A DNA stretch of 64,000 nt, taken from assembly GCA_013822735.1 (NCBI GenBank), contig PNKZ01000005.1:240803-304802 (forward strand). The letters are read 5' to 3'. This document shows, piece after piece, positions 8,281 to 15,428 of this stretch (its first letter is position 1; each line of letters begins with the position of its first letter). The notes below the pieces were generated by a model that was not told where the DNA came from, did not search any database, and saw nothing but the letters and a program-made list of their open reading frames with translations. Position numbers and translations under genes: made by a program. The stretch is from Pirellula sp. GTDB lineage: Bacteria; Planctomycetota; Planctomycetia; Pirellulales; PNKZ01.

Positions 8281-9348
8281 ATGCCTTGGAAACCTTTGCT
8301 CTGGCGGACCGCCGTCCGCCTCGAGGCGGCCTACGCCCGGCGCCGAGCGCCCTTGTTCGGCGATCCGCTCCACTGGGACGCTTGGAGCGAACTGGTCGCG
8401 GGAATTCGTCGCCGCGACAAAGCCGCACGTCGCGGCTGGCGGTATGCGCGGATGCGGGAACACGAGACGCTGCAGCGTGAGCTGGAGCACCTGTTGAGCA
8501 ATTTGCGGGTTCTGCGCGGAAGCTTCCTGCTGCCGCAAGTCCCTCGCCTCCCCGGAGCCGCCGAACTGTACGCCGAACTCGCAGCGGCGGAAGCGGAGTT
8601 CGGTGCGGTCGTCGAGGAGGACTACGAACTGTTCGTCACGACCGAGCCGATTTCGCTGGAAGGCATTGATCTCGGTCCGTTTGAGATTCGGTTGGATCTC
8701 CGTCGTCTGGAAGAGCCGGAGCCGTATCGTATCGTGGCCGTCGATCCCCGGCCGGCGCACAGTTCCTCGGAAACCGTCCATCCGCACGTCCATGCGCAGC
8801 GGATCTGCCTGGGAGAAGGGAAGCCCGCCGTGGCGGCGGCTCTGGCCGAAGGACGCCTCGGCGACTTGTTTCAGCTCGTCCATCGCGTCCTGCAGACCTA
8901 CGGCGAGGGCTCGGCTTACGTACCGCTCGATCGCTGGTGCGGCTCGCCGTGCGCCGATTGCGACGACGCGATCGACGAGGAGGAAGGTTACTCGTGCTAC
9001 GACTGCGACGGAGTCGTCTGCGGCGGCTGCGTGCGGAGTTGTCGCTACTGCGATCGCTCGGCCTGCCATGAGTGCGCGACCGTCTGCTACTCCTGTGAAG
9101 AGACGGTATGCGGACGGTGTCTCGAGCGCTGCGAACAGTGTGGAGAAGATTTCTGTTCCGAATGTTTAACGGAAGGAGTATGTGATGCCTGTCGAGAGGC
9201 GGAGGAAGAAGAACCTGCCGGCGAAACCGAGGACGCCGGCGCAGAGTCCCAGCCTGCGATTCACGCCGACGGCCTGGGCGAAACTGCTGTATTGGCGCGA
9301 CCTCGGCACCACCGAAATCGGCGGCTTCGGAATCTCGGCCGCCGCTGA
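8281..9348 (+). CDS. E2-like ubiquitin-conjugating enzyme fused to a RING-like zinc-cluster array
   Basis: A 355-residue protein. After a helical N-terminal part (1-95), the segment 100-215 resembles an E2/UBC fold and contains HPHVHAQRICLGEG: the HP-x motif at 167-169 and Cys176 in ICLG match the HPN and active-site cysteine block of ubiquitin-conjugating enzymes. Residues 220-304 hold 21 cysteines: four consecutive C-x2-C-x4-C-x2-C units starting every 15 residues at 239, 254, 269 and 284, framed by Cys220/224/227 and Cys301/304. This looks like a treble-clef or RING-type zinc array that could serve as a built-in E3. An acidic tail follows. The ATG at 8281 has GGAG upstream. The last 164 bases overlap the JAMM gene in another frame. 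E2 identity rests on motif order and genome context. Confidence 0.78.
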   Translation: MPWKPLLWRTAVRLEAAYARRRAPLFGDPLHWDAWSELVAGIRRRDKAARRGWRYARMREHETLQRELEHLLSNLRVLRGSFLLPQVPRLPGAAELYAELAAAEAEFGAVVEEDYELFVTTEPISLEGIDLGPFEIRLDLRRLEEPEPYRIVAVDPRPAHSSSETVHPHVHAQRICLGEGKPAVAAALAEGRLGDLFQLVHRVLQTYGEGSAYVPLDRWCGSPCADCDDAIDEEEGYSCYDCDGVVCGGCVRSCRYCDRSACHECATVCYSCEETVCGRCLERCEQCGEDFCSECLTEGVCDACREAEEEEPAGETEDAGAESQPAIHADGLGETAVLARPRHHRNRRLRNLGRR

Positions 9349-9994
9349 TCTGCTGTTGATCGAGGATGTGCGGCTCCTACGTCAGCGTTGTACGGCGATC
9401 AGCGTGCAATTCGAGGACGCGGCCGTGGCCGACTATTTCGACGAACAAGTCGATGCCGGGCTCCAGCCCGAGCGGTTTTCGCGACTTTGGTTGCATACGC
9501 ATCCGGGACACAGCGCTGCCCCGAGCACCGTCGACGAACGGACGTTCGCGCGCGCGTTCGGTGCGTTTCAATGGTCCGTGATGTTCATTTTGGCTCGCAG
9601 CGGAGCAACCTTTGCCCGCTTGCAGTTTTCCAACGGTCCCGGCGGCGCCTGGGAGATCCCGGTCGCCGTCGATTACGGCCGACCGTTCGCCGCGGCGGAC
9701 CACGTCGGTTGGCGTCGGGACTACGAAACGTCGGTCATGCCGGAACCCGTCTGGGGCTTCGACGGCGACGTTCGGAACGACGATCCGCCCGACGATTGGC
9801 CATTTAGTCTTCGTGAATGGGAGGAACTTGAGGATGGGAGCTTTGGCCCGGGATCGTTTCGAGCGACAGAGCGGCTTGGTGCCGACGGACCGCCTGCAGA
9901 GTACCTGGGCGACCGTGATCGGCTGCGGTGCCATCGGCCGGCAGTTGGCCCTGCAATTGACGGCTCTGGGAGTCCCCAAGCTGCAATTGATTGA
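9185..9994 (+). CDS. JAMM/MPN metallopeptidase (Ubl-processing or deconjugating)
   Basis: A 269-residue protein with a complete zinc-binding JAMM motif: Glu44 (TTEIGGFG), then His104-Thr-His106, seven residues, Ser114, two residues and Asp117 (HTHPGHSAAPSTVD). Enzymes of this class cut isopeptide or C-terminal bonds of ubiquitin-like proteins. A basic linker (1-20) precedes the domain, which begins near SLRFTPTAWAKLL. GGAAGGAG lies six bases before the ATG at 9185; a GTG at 9182 is an alternative. The gene overlaps the E2 gene by 164 bases and the E1 gene by 161 bases. The final 50 residues, inside the E1 overlap, look less conserved in character. It probably trims the Ubl tail and reverses conjugation. 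Confidence 0.85.
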   Translation: MPVERRRKKNLPAKPRTPAQSPSLRFTPTAWAKLLYWRDLGTTEIGGFGISAAADLLLIEDVRLLRQRCTAISVQFEDAAVADYFDEQVDAGLQPERFSRLWLHTHPGHSAAPSTVDERTFARAFGAFQWSVMFILARSGATFARLQFSNGPGGAWEIPVAVDYGRPFAAADHVGWRRDYETSVMPEPVWGFDGDVRNDDPPDDWPFSLREWEELEDGSFGPGSFRATERLGADGPPAEYLGDRDRLRCHRPAVGPAIDGSGSPQAAID

Positions 9995-10505
9995 TTTCGA
10001 CGACGTCTGCCGCACCAACATCACCAGCCAGGGCTTTTTGACCGATGACGTCGGGCGACCGAAGGTCGAAGCCGTGGGGGACTCGTGTCATCAGCTGGAG
10101 CATCAGCTCGATCTGGAAACTATTCGCGATCGCTACCGCCCGACGTACCAGATCGCGCCGATCGTGCTCTGCGCGGTCGATTCGATCCACGCCCGCGCAA
10201 CGATCTGGCGCTCCGTGCAGCACCGTTGCGAGTTTTGGGGAGACGGGCGGATGCTGGGAGAAAACCTTCGCATTCTGGTCGCCGACTCCGAGCCGGCCCG
10301 GCGGCACTACGCGCAGACGTTGTTTCCGCAACAGGAAGCGCAGGTTGTCGCTTGCACGTCGCACGCGACGATCTATGCCGCCAATCTTGCGGCGGCGCTG
10401 TTGGTCCATCAGTTTACGCGTCATTTGCGAGGCTTGGCACTCGATGTCGATGCGACGTTCAATCTTTTGGCCGGCGAGTATGTCGTGGCGCCGTTGACTG
10501 AGTAG
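9834..10505 (+). CDS. ThiF/MoeB-type E1-like Ubl-activating enzyme
   Basis: A 223-residue adenylating enzyme of the ThiF/E1 superfamily. Visible hallmarks are RFERQSGLVP at the start, the nucleotide-binding loop GCGAIG (30-35), LIDFDDV with Asp54 and Asp56, Arg60, Asn62, Gln66 and Lys77 of the ATP site, and the Asp116/Arg121 pair in CAVDSIHAR. Cys174 in VVACTSHAT is the best candidate thioester cysteine. No C-x2-C zinc pairs are present, so it is a short E1. It would adenylate the Ubl C-terminus and pass it to the E2-like protein. The ATG at 9834 has GGAGG nine bases upstream; upstream in-frame sequence back to 9612 lies inside the JAMM gene and reads as shadow sequence. Confidence 0.87.
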   Translation: MGALARDRFERQSGLVPTDRLQSTWATVIGCGAIGRQLALQLTALGVPKLQLIDFDDVCRTNITSQGFLTDDVGRPKVEAVGDSCHQLEHQLDLETIRDRYRPTYQIAPIVLCAVDSIHARATIWRSVQHRCEFWGDGRMLGENLRILVADSEPARRHYAQTLFPQQEAQVVACTSHATIYAANLAAALLVHQFTRHLRGLALDVDATFNLLAGEYVVAPLTE

Positions 10506-10570
10506 ACCGCGCGAATCTGTTTAAAACCGGATTGCCGTTAGGCAAGCCGTGTTGATTGTTTAACCATCGG

Positions 10571-10607
10571 CGGGCCGTCGCTTACGCGGCGGCCCGTGGT
10601 CATTTTT
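10571..10607 (+). promoter_or_regulatory. Terminator-like hairpin between E1 and the small genes
   Basis: CGGGCCG (10571-10577) pairs with CGGCCCG (10590-10596), and ATTTTT follows a few bases later, just before the ribosome site of the next gene. It could lower expression of the two small downstream genes. Confidence 0.4.
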
Positions 10608-10622
10608 GTAGGAGTTGCTGCT

Positions 10623-10811
10623 ATGAGTCCGCCCGAGTTGGAACGCGCCGTGGCGTTAGCTACCGGCGAATCGCGGCGAGAAGTCCGGCGTCGCGGCTTT
10701 CAGCCGCTGCCGCTCGCCGAGGAGCCCCCCGACGACCACGATACGAATGTCGGCGTCGTCGATTGGGATCTGCTCCAAGCCGAGCGTCCCGTGCTGTTTC
10801 CCGTGACCTGA
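10623..10811 (+). CDS. Small conserved-type protein (62 residues) in the Ubl operon
   Basis: A 62-residue protein with TAGGAG upstream of the ATG. It has an N-terminal helix SPPELERAVALATGES, a basic patch RREVRRRGF, an acidic middle EEPPDDHD and a C-terminal segment VDWDLLQAERPVLFPVT. Small planctomycete proteins with a similar TGES-RRRGF pattern are familiar to me, but I know of no function. No cysteines, signal or membrane segment are present. It sits 117 bases after the E1 gene and 79 bases before the membrane mini-protein, so it is probably part of the same operon. It could be a substrate or adaptor; this is speculation. Confidence 0.6.
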   Translation: MSPPELERAVALATGESRREVRRRGFQPLPLAEEPPDDHDTNVGVVDWDLLQAERPVLFPVT

Positions 10812-10890
10812 CGGAAACGGCGTTACCCATTAACCGAGCGTCTCTGTTTCGAGCGCTCGTCCCACTCTCGCTTTCGCAAAGGAGCGAACA

Positions 10891-11064
10891 TTGAGAGCGC
10901 GACAAAAACTCAATCGAGCCTACGTCAACGGCGCGCTGTTGTGCGCCGCCGGCGCGGGACTCGTCACCCATTCCGGCCTCATCTTCCTCATCGTCTTGGC
11001 GGCCTGCGTGGCCCTGAACGTGAAGGATCGTTCGATCCGTTCGGATCGCAATCAGAAGTTCTAA
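10891..11064 (+). CDS. Single-span membrane mini-protein (57 residues) in the Ubl operon
   Basis: Begins with TTG at 10891, which follows AAAGGAGCG at good spacing. The 57 residues start with a basic segment (MRARQKLNRAYVNG) and continue with one hydrophobic stretch from about residue 15 to 42 (ALLCAAGAGLVTHSG then LIFLIVLAACVALNV). It ends in a charged tail. A basic head followed by one transmembrane helix suggests an inner-membrane protein with its N-terminus inside. It is the last gene before a strong terminator, so it appears to close the Ubl operon. Function unknown; a membrane anchor or effector role is conceivable. Confidence 0.6.
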   Translation: MRARQKLNRAYVNGALLCAAGAGLVTHSGLIFLIVLAACVALNVKDRSIRSDRNQKF

Positions 11065-11088
11065 GTCGATCCTGATCGACCGTACCTG

Positions 11089-11130
11089 AGTTCGGCGCCG
11101 CCCTGCGGGGCGGCGCCGAACTGCTTTTGC
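11089..11130 (+). terminator. Strong intrinsic terminator closing the Ubl operon
   Basis: A perfect 15-bp stem (arms 11089-11103 and 11108-11122, loop TGCG) is followed by GCTTTTGC. It lies 25 bases after the last small gene. Confidence 0.8.
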
Positions 11131-11300
11131 TTAGCTATCCCGGCCGTGCCTGCACCGGCGCAGACGAAGCCGTCGCGGCAATGCCATGGGACCGCCTGTG
11201 AAACGACGCCGAGCGGCTGCGTCGCCCAGTTTGATGGATGCAATCAACGCCCGAAGCTACCGGCACAATCCACCAAGTTGACGGAAATTGCGAGGCGCGT

Positions 11301-11319
11301 ATGATGCGTTTAAGTAGCA
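11301..11319 (+). repeat. Left copy of a 19-bp exact inverted repeat
   Basis: This 19-base sequence (it includes GATGCGTTTAAGTAGC) recurs as its exact reverse complement at 12760-12778. The two copies bracket a lipoprotein gene and a decayed membrane-protein gene. An exact 19-base match is unlikely by chance in a window of this size. Confidence 0.55.
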
Positions 11320-11418
11320 TTCGGAAGTTTCGTCCGAATGCCGTCAAACTCCGCCGTTCGCCAATCTTGCGGCGCGTACCTCCTCGGATCGAGTCCCGTA
11401 GCTCGAGGATTAGAAATC

Positions 11419-11904
11419 ATGCATTTCAAGTGCGGTCCACTTCTTTTGGCCGGCGTCACGGCCTTGCTAGTCGTTTCCGGTTGCGGTCGGTCGGAAGCAG
11501 AAGTCCAGCGGGAAGCTATGCTGCGCGTGTTACGAAACGATAAGGACCTCAGCGCCCAATTACGCTCGGCCGCTTCGTCGGCAACATCGCGGGCCGACAC
11601 GATCCAACTTGTCATCAAGTATTGCGACGGCCTGGACCAATACGACATGTCGGAATGCCCGCCGGATTTTCGGCTGGCCTTTCGTCAGCACATTCGTAGT
11701 TGGCGCACCGCGTTGGCGCGCTGGAACGAGATGCCCGACGGCTTTTGGCAAGGCGTCCTCATGGGAGCCGTCAATAGTTTGTCGGGAGAACCGGACGGCG
11801 GCGCCCGTCGCTTGTCCACGGAAATGCGCGAGGCGCAACGGGCCGTCGATGAAACTTACAAGGAAGTAGAACGCATTGCGGCTCAATACGGGGCCGTGTT
11901 GTAG
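11419..11904 (+). CDS. Small lipoprotein
   Basis: A 161-residue protein starting at the ATG in MHFKCGPLLLAGV. The hydrophobic leader ends in a lipobox VVSGC, so the mature protein should be anchored by Cys21. The rest is helical and charged, with the segments RSEAEVQREAMLRVLRNDK and STEMREAQRAVDETYKEV, and has no motif I recognise. It stands alone between a terminator and a possible terminator hairpin at 12034. Function unknown. Confidence 0.68.
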   Translation: MHFKCGPLLLAGVTALLVVSGCGRSEAEVQREAMLRVLRNDKDLSAQLRSAASSATSRADTIQLVIKYCDGLDQYDMSECPPDFRLAFRQHIRSWRTALARWNEMPDGFWQGVLMGAVNSLSGEPDGGARRLSTEMREAQRAVDETYKEVERIAAQYGAVL

Positions 11905-12232
11905 GTTTTTCGACGTGAATCTAACTGCCCAGCGTTAAGGTAGCGACGGGATGATTGTCTCAGTCGCGACGCGATTTCGATCTCTCCGCCGGCATGCGTA
12001 CTCGGCTGATGACTTGATAACGAAAATTGTAACGAGAAAGGGCGGCCTTTCTCTCGTTTCTCGGAGGTCACGACGGCGATAGTCGTGACCGAACTGCGGC
12101 AAGCGAATTCCTTGTTTCGCAGCTCCGTGCGCGGTCAGTGACGACCGGCCGCCTCACGACGGTTACGACATTGGCGGCGAATACGAACTGCGCCCCAGAA
12201 CGAACCGTAGAGCGCCAGAATTGTGTAGGCCA
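11905..12232. other. Intergenic region with one terminator-like hairpin
   Basis: Apart from the hairpin at 12034-12053, I see no gene or repeat in these 328 bases. Confidence 0.5.
12034..12060 (+). terminator. Possible terminator hairpin
   Basis: GAGAAAGG pairs with CCTTTCTC across GCGG, followed by TCGTTTCTC. It may end the lipoprotein transcript, although it lies 130 bases downstream. Confidence 0.4.
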
Positions 12233-12802
12233 CTAGAGTGTGATCGAACACCGCCGCGTGGCGCAAATGAACTCCGGCACGGGTAGCGGCGTCGTTATCC
12301 AGGGCGATTCGCGCCCCTCGTGACACCGGGAGAATGCCAGCGGGCCCAAGGCCGCGCCCACCCAAAGCACGAAAAGAACGATCACGTTGCCCAGGCGAAT
12401 TAGCGTCGGAAACCAGCGAACCAGCGCGTGGACGATCTCGCTGGGGAGCTTGATGAAGATGAACTGAAAGATGCCGACCAACATCCGCAGCAGCAACTCT
12501 TGTAGGTCGACCAGGAGTCCGCCGTCCTCGACCGGGACCGTCTGCGGACGTCGTTTCCTCCGGTCGCCGGCTTCCGTTGCACCTCGGCGCCGCAGCGGGT
12601 GCAGGCGATGGGAAGCCCAGCGGCGTAGTCTGCGGGGATCCAGCGGAGTTTGAAAACGGGGGCAGCTTTTCGCGGCTTCGCTCGTCGCGAGCATGGTCGC
12701 CCCCACCAGGGGGCCTTCGTAATCGCCGTAAGCTGCGTTGGCTTGCACCGCCAAGAGATTGCTACTTAAACGCATCATTCCTTTCGGCAGGATGCTCGTC
12801 AA
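12233..12802 (-). pseudogene. Decayed membrane-protein gene
   Basis: The minus strand encodes a plausible C-terminal half with two hydrophobic helices (VGIFQFIFIKLPSEIVHALV and LGNVIVLFVLWVGAALGP). The preceding part changes frame: one frame reads GATMLATSEAAKSCP, another reads KLRWIPADYAAGLPIACTRCG, which resembles the zinc-ribbon start of a single protein, and the first frame then resumes. This is what a gene with two small indels looks like. I do not recognise the family. The right copy of the 19-bp inverted repeat lies at its 5' end. Confidence 0.4.
12760..12778 (-). repeat. Right copy of the 19-bp exact inverted repeat
   Basis: Exact reverse complement of 11301-11319. It lies 26 bases before the start codon of the XRE-family regulator, so it could also be an operator for that regulator. 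Confidence 0.55.
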
Positions 12803-12804
12803 CT

Positions 12805-13026
12805 ATGGCGAGCATCGACGACAACAAATTCCTGCAAAGACTGGGGGACCGCATCCGCAAGCAGCGGGAAATTCGCGGTCTCACCCAGCAACAACTCGGC
12901 GATCAATGCGCGTTGCACCGCACCTTTATCGGGTCGGTGGAACGGGGCGAGCGGAATGTCGCCGTTTTGAATCTGCGAAAAATCGCGCAAGTGCTTCGCA
13001 TCCGAATCGCCGAACTATTCGACTGA
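12805..13026 (+). CDS. XRE-family DNA-binding regulator
   Basis: A 73-residue protein that is essentially one Cro/CI-type helix-turn-helix domain: LGDRIRKQREIRGLTQQQLG, then CALHRTFIGSVERGERNVAV and NLRKIAQVLRIRIAELF. The helix pair around residues 27-48 carries the recognition helix. The form and size resemble the controller proteins of restriction-modification systems, but no such system is next to it. The ATG at 12805 has only a weak upstream ribosome site. It probably binds nearby DNA, perhaps the 19-bp repeat just upstream. Confidence 0.82.
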   Translation: MASIDDNKFLQRLGDRIRKQREIRGLTQQQLGDQCALHRTFIGSVERGERNVAVLNLRKIAQVLRIRIAELFD

Positions 13027-14108
13027 CGATGCTGCGGCGGCGTGACGATCAACGGCGCTCGTGCCGCAACGTTGCGAACTCGGAGCGGAAGTCAGATTCC
13101 CCGGCAATCTGGTTCCATCGCCCCGACTTTGCACCCTTACGCCGGTTTGTCTTCCTTTATAGACCTCGGCAGCGAACTCCGGCTTCTTTCTCTTCGCGCC
13201 GCAAAGCCAAAGGACTCGCGAAGCTGCCAATTTTTCCAGCGGTGAAGGACGAGAGAATGTACAAGCGACCCATCTGGCAGACCGTCCGATCTGAAGGCTT
13301 CACTTTGGCCGACTTGTCTAGCTGAGTCGCTTGCACTCTTTGAAAGCACGGTGTAACGCTCGTAATCTTAATAGCACTGATCCGCGTGCGTGACGTCGTC
13401 TGCTCGAAATGGTCTGTTTGAACTTTCGGCTCAACGACGTAACTCTCGTCCCTGAAATTAGAAAGCCCTTCGACGTGCTCTCCGAAGGACTCCATTTGAA
13501 AGAAAGTTGGGGCGACAGAATTTTAACTTGCGACCTATTGCACGGCATGCAAGTCCGCCAGGGAGAAGAGTGTCCCAGTTGCACCTTTCACAAGTATTGT
13601 TAGATCAAGGATTTAGGGAATGCCGCTCGGACGATTGAATCCCGTTTAGTCGTGTCCACGACTAAGCGCAGTTCAATCATGCCAGAAACTTCGCGCATCG
13701 AATCTCGCTCGGCCGAACCGGGGAGAGGTACTTCGTACCGACGCAGCGTGATTCATTCGGCACGGAGAGGCGGCTTACCCCCCCCCGATCTCCTCAAACA
13801 GCCGTGCATTCTCAAGCACTCTCAATCTAACTGACTGATCATCGACGACGGTGTCGCACAGCCCGGTCGATCGCAATTTTGGACGACCGGTAATGTAGCA
13901 GCAGTGGGATTTTTGGCATGGACTCCGGTCGAAGTCGATCTTCGATAACTCAAAGCCGGCTCGGTCACCTCGACCGACGATGGCCACGACGATTCGTGCT
14001 CGTGCGCCGCGACGGCAAGATGTGACCTACGACAGCAGCCGGTTGCCAGCCCTGCCCGTGGGATAAATTGCCCATACGGAAACGAGCAAACGCCGCTAAA
14101 TGCGGCTC
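13027..14108. other. 1.1-kb region without a supported gene
   Basis: Several short open frames exist on both strands but none has a ribosome site or protein-like composition. The only structure I see is a nested dyad at 13633-13678: outer arms GATTGAA / TTCAATC and inner arms TTAGTCGT / ACGACTAA. The region may be decayed DNA or contain an unrecognised RNA. Confidence 0.5.
13633..13678. repeat. Nested inverted repeat
   Basis: Outer 7-base arms (13633-13639 and 13672-13678) enclose an 8-bp inner stem (13646-13653 with 13658-13665). No U-tract follows. It may be an operator or part of a structured RNA. Confidence 0.4.
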
Positions 14109-15413
14109 TCAAGCCCAGAGTTGCCGCAACGGCGTACCGTGCCGAACGATCATCACGGGGCGACCGCTCGAGGTTTGATACTCTTTGCTCACGTCGATAC
14201 CCAGTGACTTATAAAAGCTCGCGGCGACGTCGTCCGGCGTGATGGCATCGGCCTTTGGGCCGGCGGCCAGTTCGTCCGACGCGCCGATCACCTGTCCGCC
14301 GCGCATGCCGCCGCCTCCCAAAATGCAGAACATCGCCCTTGGGTAATGATCGCGGCCCCCTTCGTCGGAGCGCTGGTTAATTTTCGGCGTGCGCCCGAAT
14401 TCACCGGTGACGAACACGGCTGTCGACTCCAGGAGCCCCTTAGCCGCCAACGCGGAAAACAACCCGGAAAGCCCCGCGTCGAGGGGCGGCAGTAGCTTGT
14501 TTTTCAACTGTGTAAAGTTGTCGGCATGCGTGTCCCATCCACCGAGGCTAACAGTGACGAATCGAACTCCCGCCTCAACCAGCCGGGTTGCCAACAGACA
14601 AGACGCACTGAAACCGTCGTCGCCGAACATGTCGTTGATCGACGGCGACTCGCGCTCCAAATCAAACGCCTCGCGAGCCTTCTCGGAGGTGAGCATCGCG
14701 AAGGCCCGTTGATTGAACTCGTCGAGCCCGGCAATCAACTGGTCGTTCTTGCCGACGTCGGCGAAGGCCGTATCGAAGCGGGCCAGCAGGTTCTGTCGCT
14801 TGCGAACGTCTTCGAGCGTAATTCCGTTTTCGAGATCGAGGCCGCGAAGGTTGAAGCGTTGGCCGATCTTCGGCGTCGAACCGGTACGCAACGGTCCGAA
14901 GGCCGGCCCGAGGTATCCGCCCGACTGCGGCGTGCTCGGTATGGCCACGAAGTGCGGCAACTCCGGATCGCCGGCGAGTTCCTTCATGATCACGGCGCCG
15001 TAGCCGGGAAACTCCAACGACGGCAACGGTCGGTTGCCCGTGTTCAGGTATTTGGTGCCAAGATCGTGTGCCGCCAACGTATGACTGACGCCGCGGAGTA
15101 CTGCGAACTTATCGGCGCAACGCGCGAGCTTCGGTAAGTGTTCGCTGATCTCAATCCCTGCGACGTTTGTCGAAATCGGCTTGAACTGCCCGCGATGCGT
15201 GTCGGGAGCATCGGGCTTGAGATCGAACGTATCAATGTGGCTCGGTCCGCCGGCGAGCTGCACGAAAATCGCCGAGGTCGCCTTGGACTGCGAGTCGACG
15301 CGCCCGAAAGCTTCCTGCCTCATAAAGGCTGGCAAGGTCAGTCCGGCGCCTGCGGCGCCGAGCTTAAGAAAGTCGCGTCGCCGCACGCCGTCGCAGAACA
15401 GGTGGCTCGACAT
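14109..15413 (-). CDS. DUF1501 family protein with Tat signal
   Basis: A 434-residue protein with a twin-arginine leader (RRRDFLKLGAAGAG) and the DUF1501 features: FVQLAGGPSHIDTFDLKPDAP near residue 50, VSLGGWDTHADNF, FVTGEFGRTPKIN and GRDHYPRAMFCILGGGGMRGG. DUF1501 proteins have an alkaline-phosphatase/sulfatase-like fold and are very abundant in planctomycetes, where they almost always follow a DUF1549/DUF1553 gene, as here with 15 bases between them. The pair is exported and presumed to act on extracellular polymers, but the reaction is not known. Full length for the family. Confidence 0.93.
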   Translation of the reverse strand: MSSHLFCDGVRRRDFLKLGAAGAGLTLPAFMRQEAFGRVDSQSKATSAIFVQLAGGPSHIDTFDLKPDAPDTHRGQFKPISTNVAGIEISEHLPKLARCADKFAVLRGVSHTLAAHDLGTKYLNTGNRPLPSLEFPGYGAVIMKELAGDPELPHFVAIPSTPQSGGYLGPAFGPLRTGSTPKIGQRFNLRGLDLENGITLEDVRKRQNLLARFDTAFADVGKNDQLIAGLDEFNQRAFAMLTSEKAREAFDLERESPSINDMFGDDGFSASCLLATRLVEAGVRFVTVSLGGWDTHADNFTQLKNKLLPPLDAGLSGLFSALAAKGLLESTAVFVTGEFGRTPKINQRSDEGGRDHYPRAMFCILGGGGMRGGQVIGASDELAAGPKADAITPDDVAASFYKSLGIDVSKEYQTSSGRPVMIVRHGTPLRQLWA

Positions 15414-15428
15414 GGCAGGCTCCGTCGC

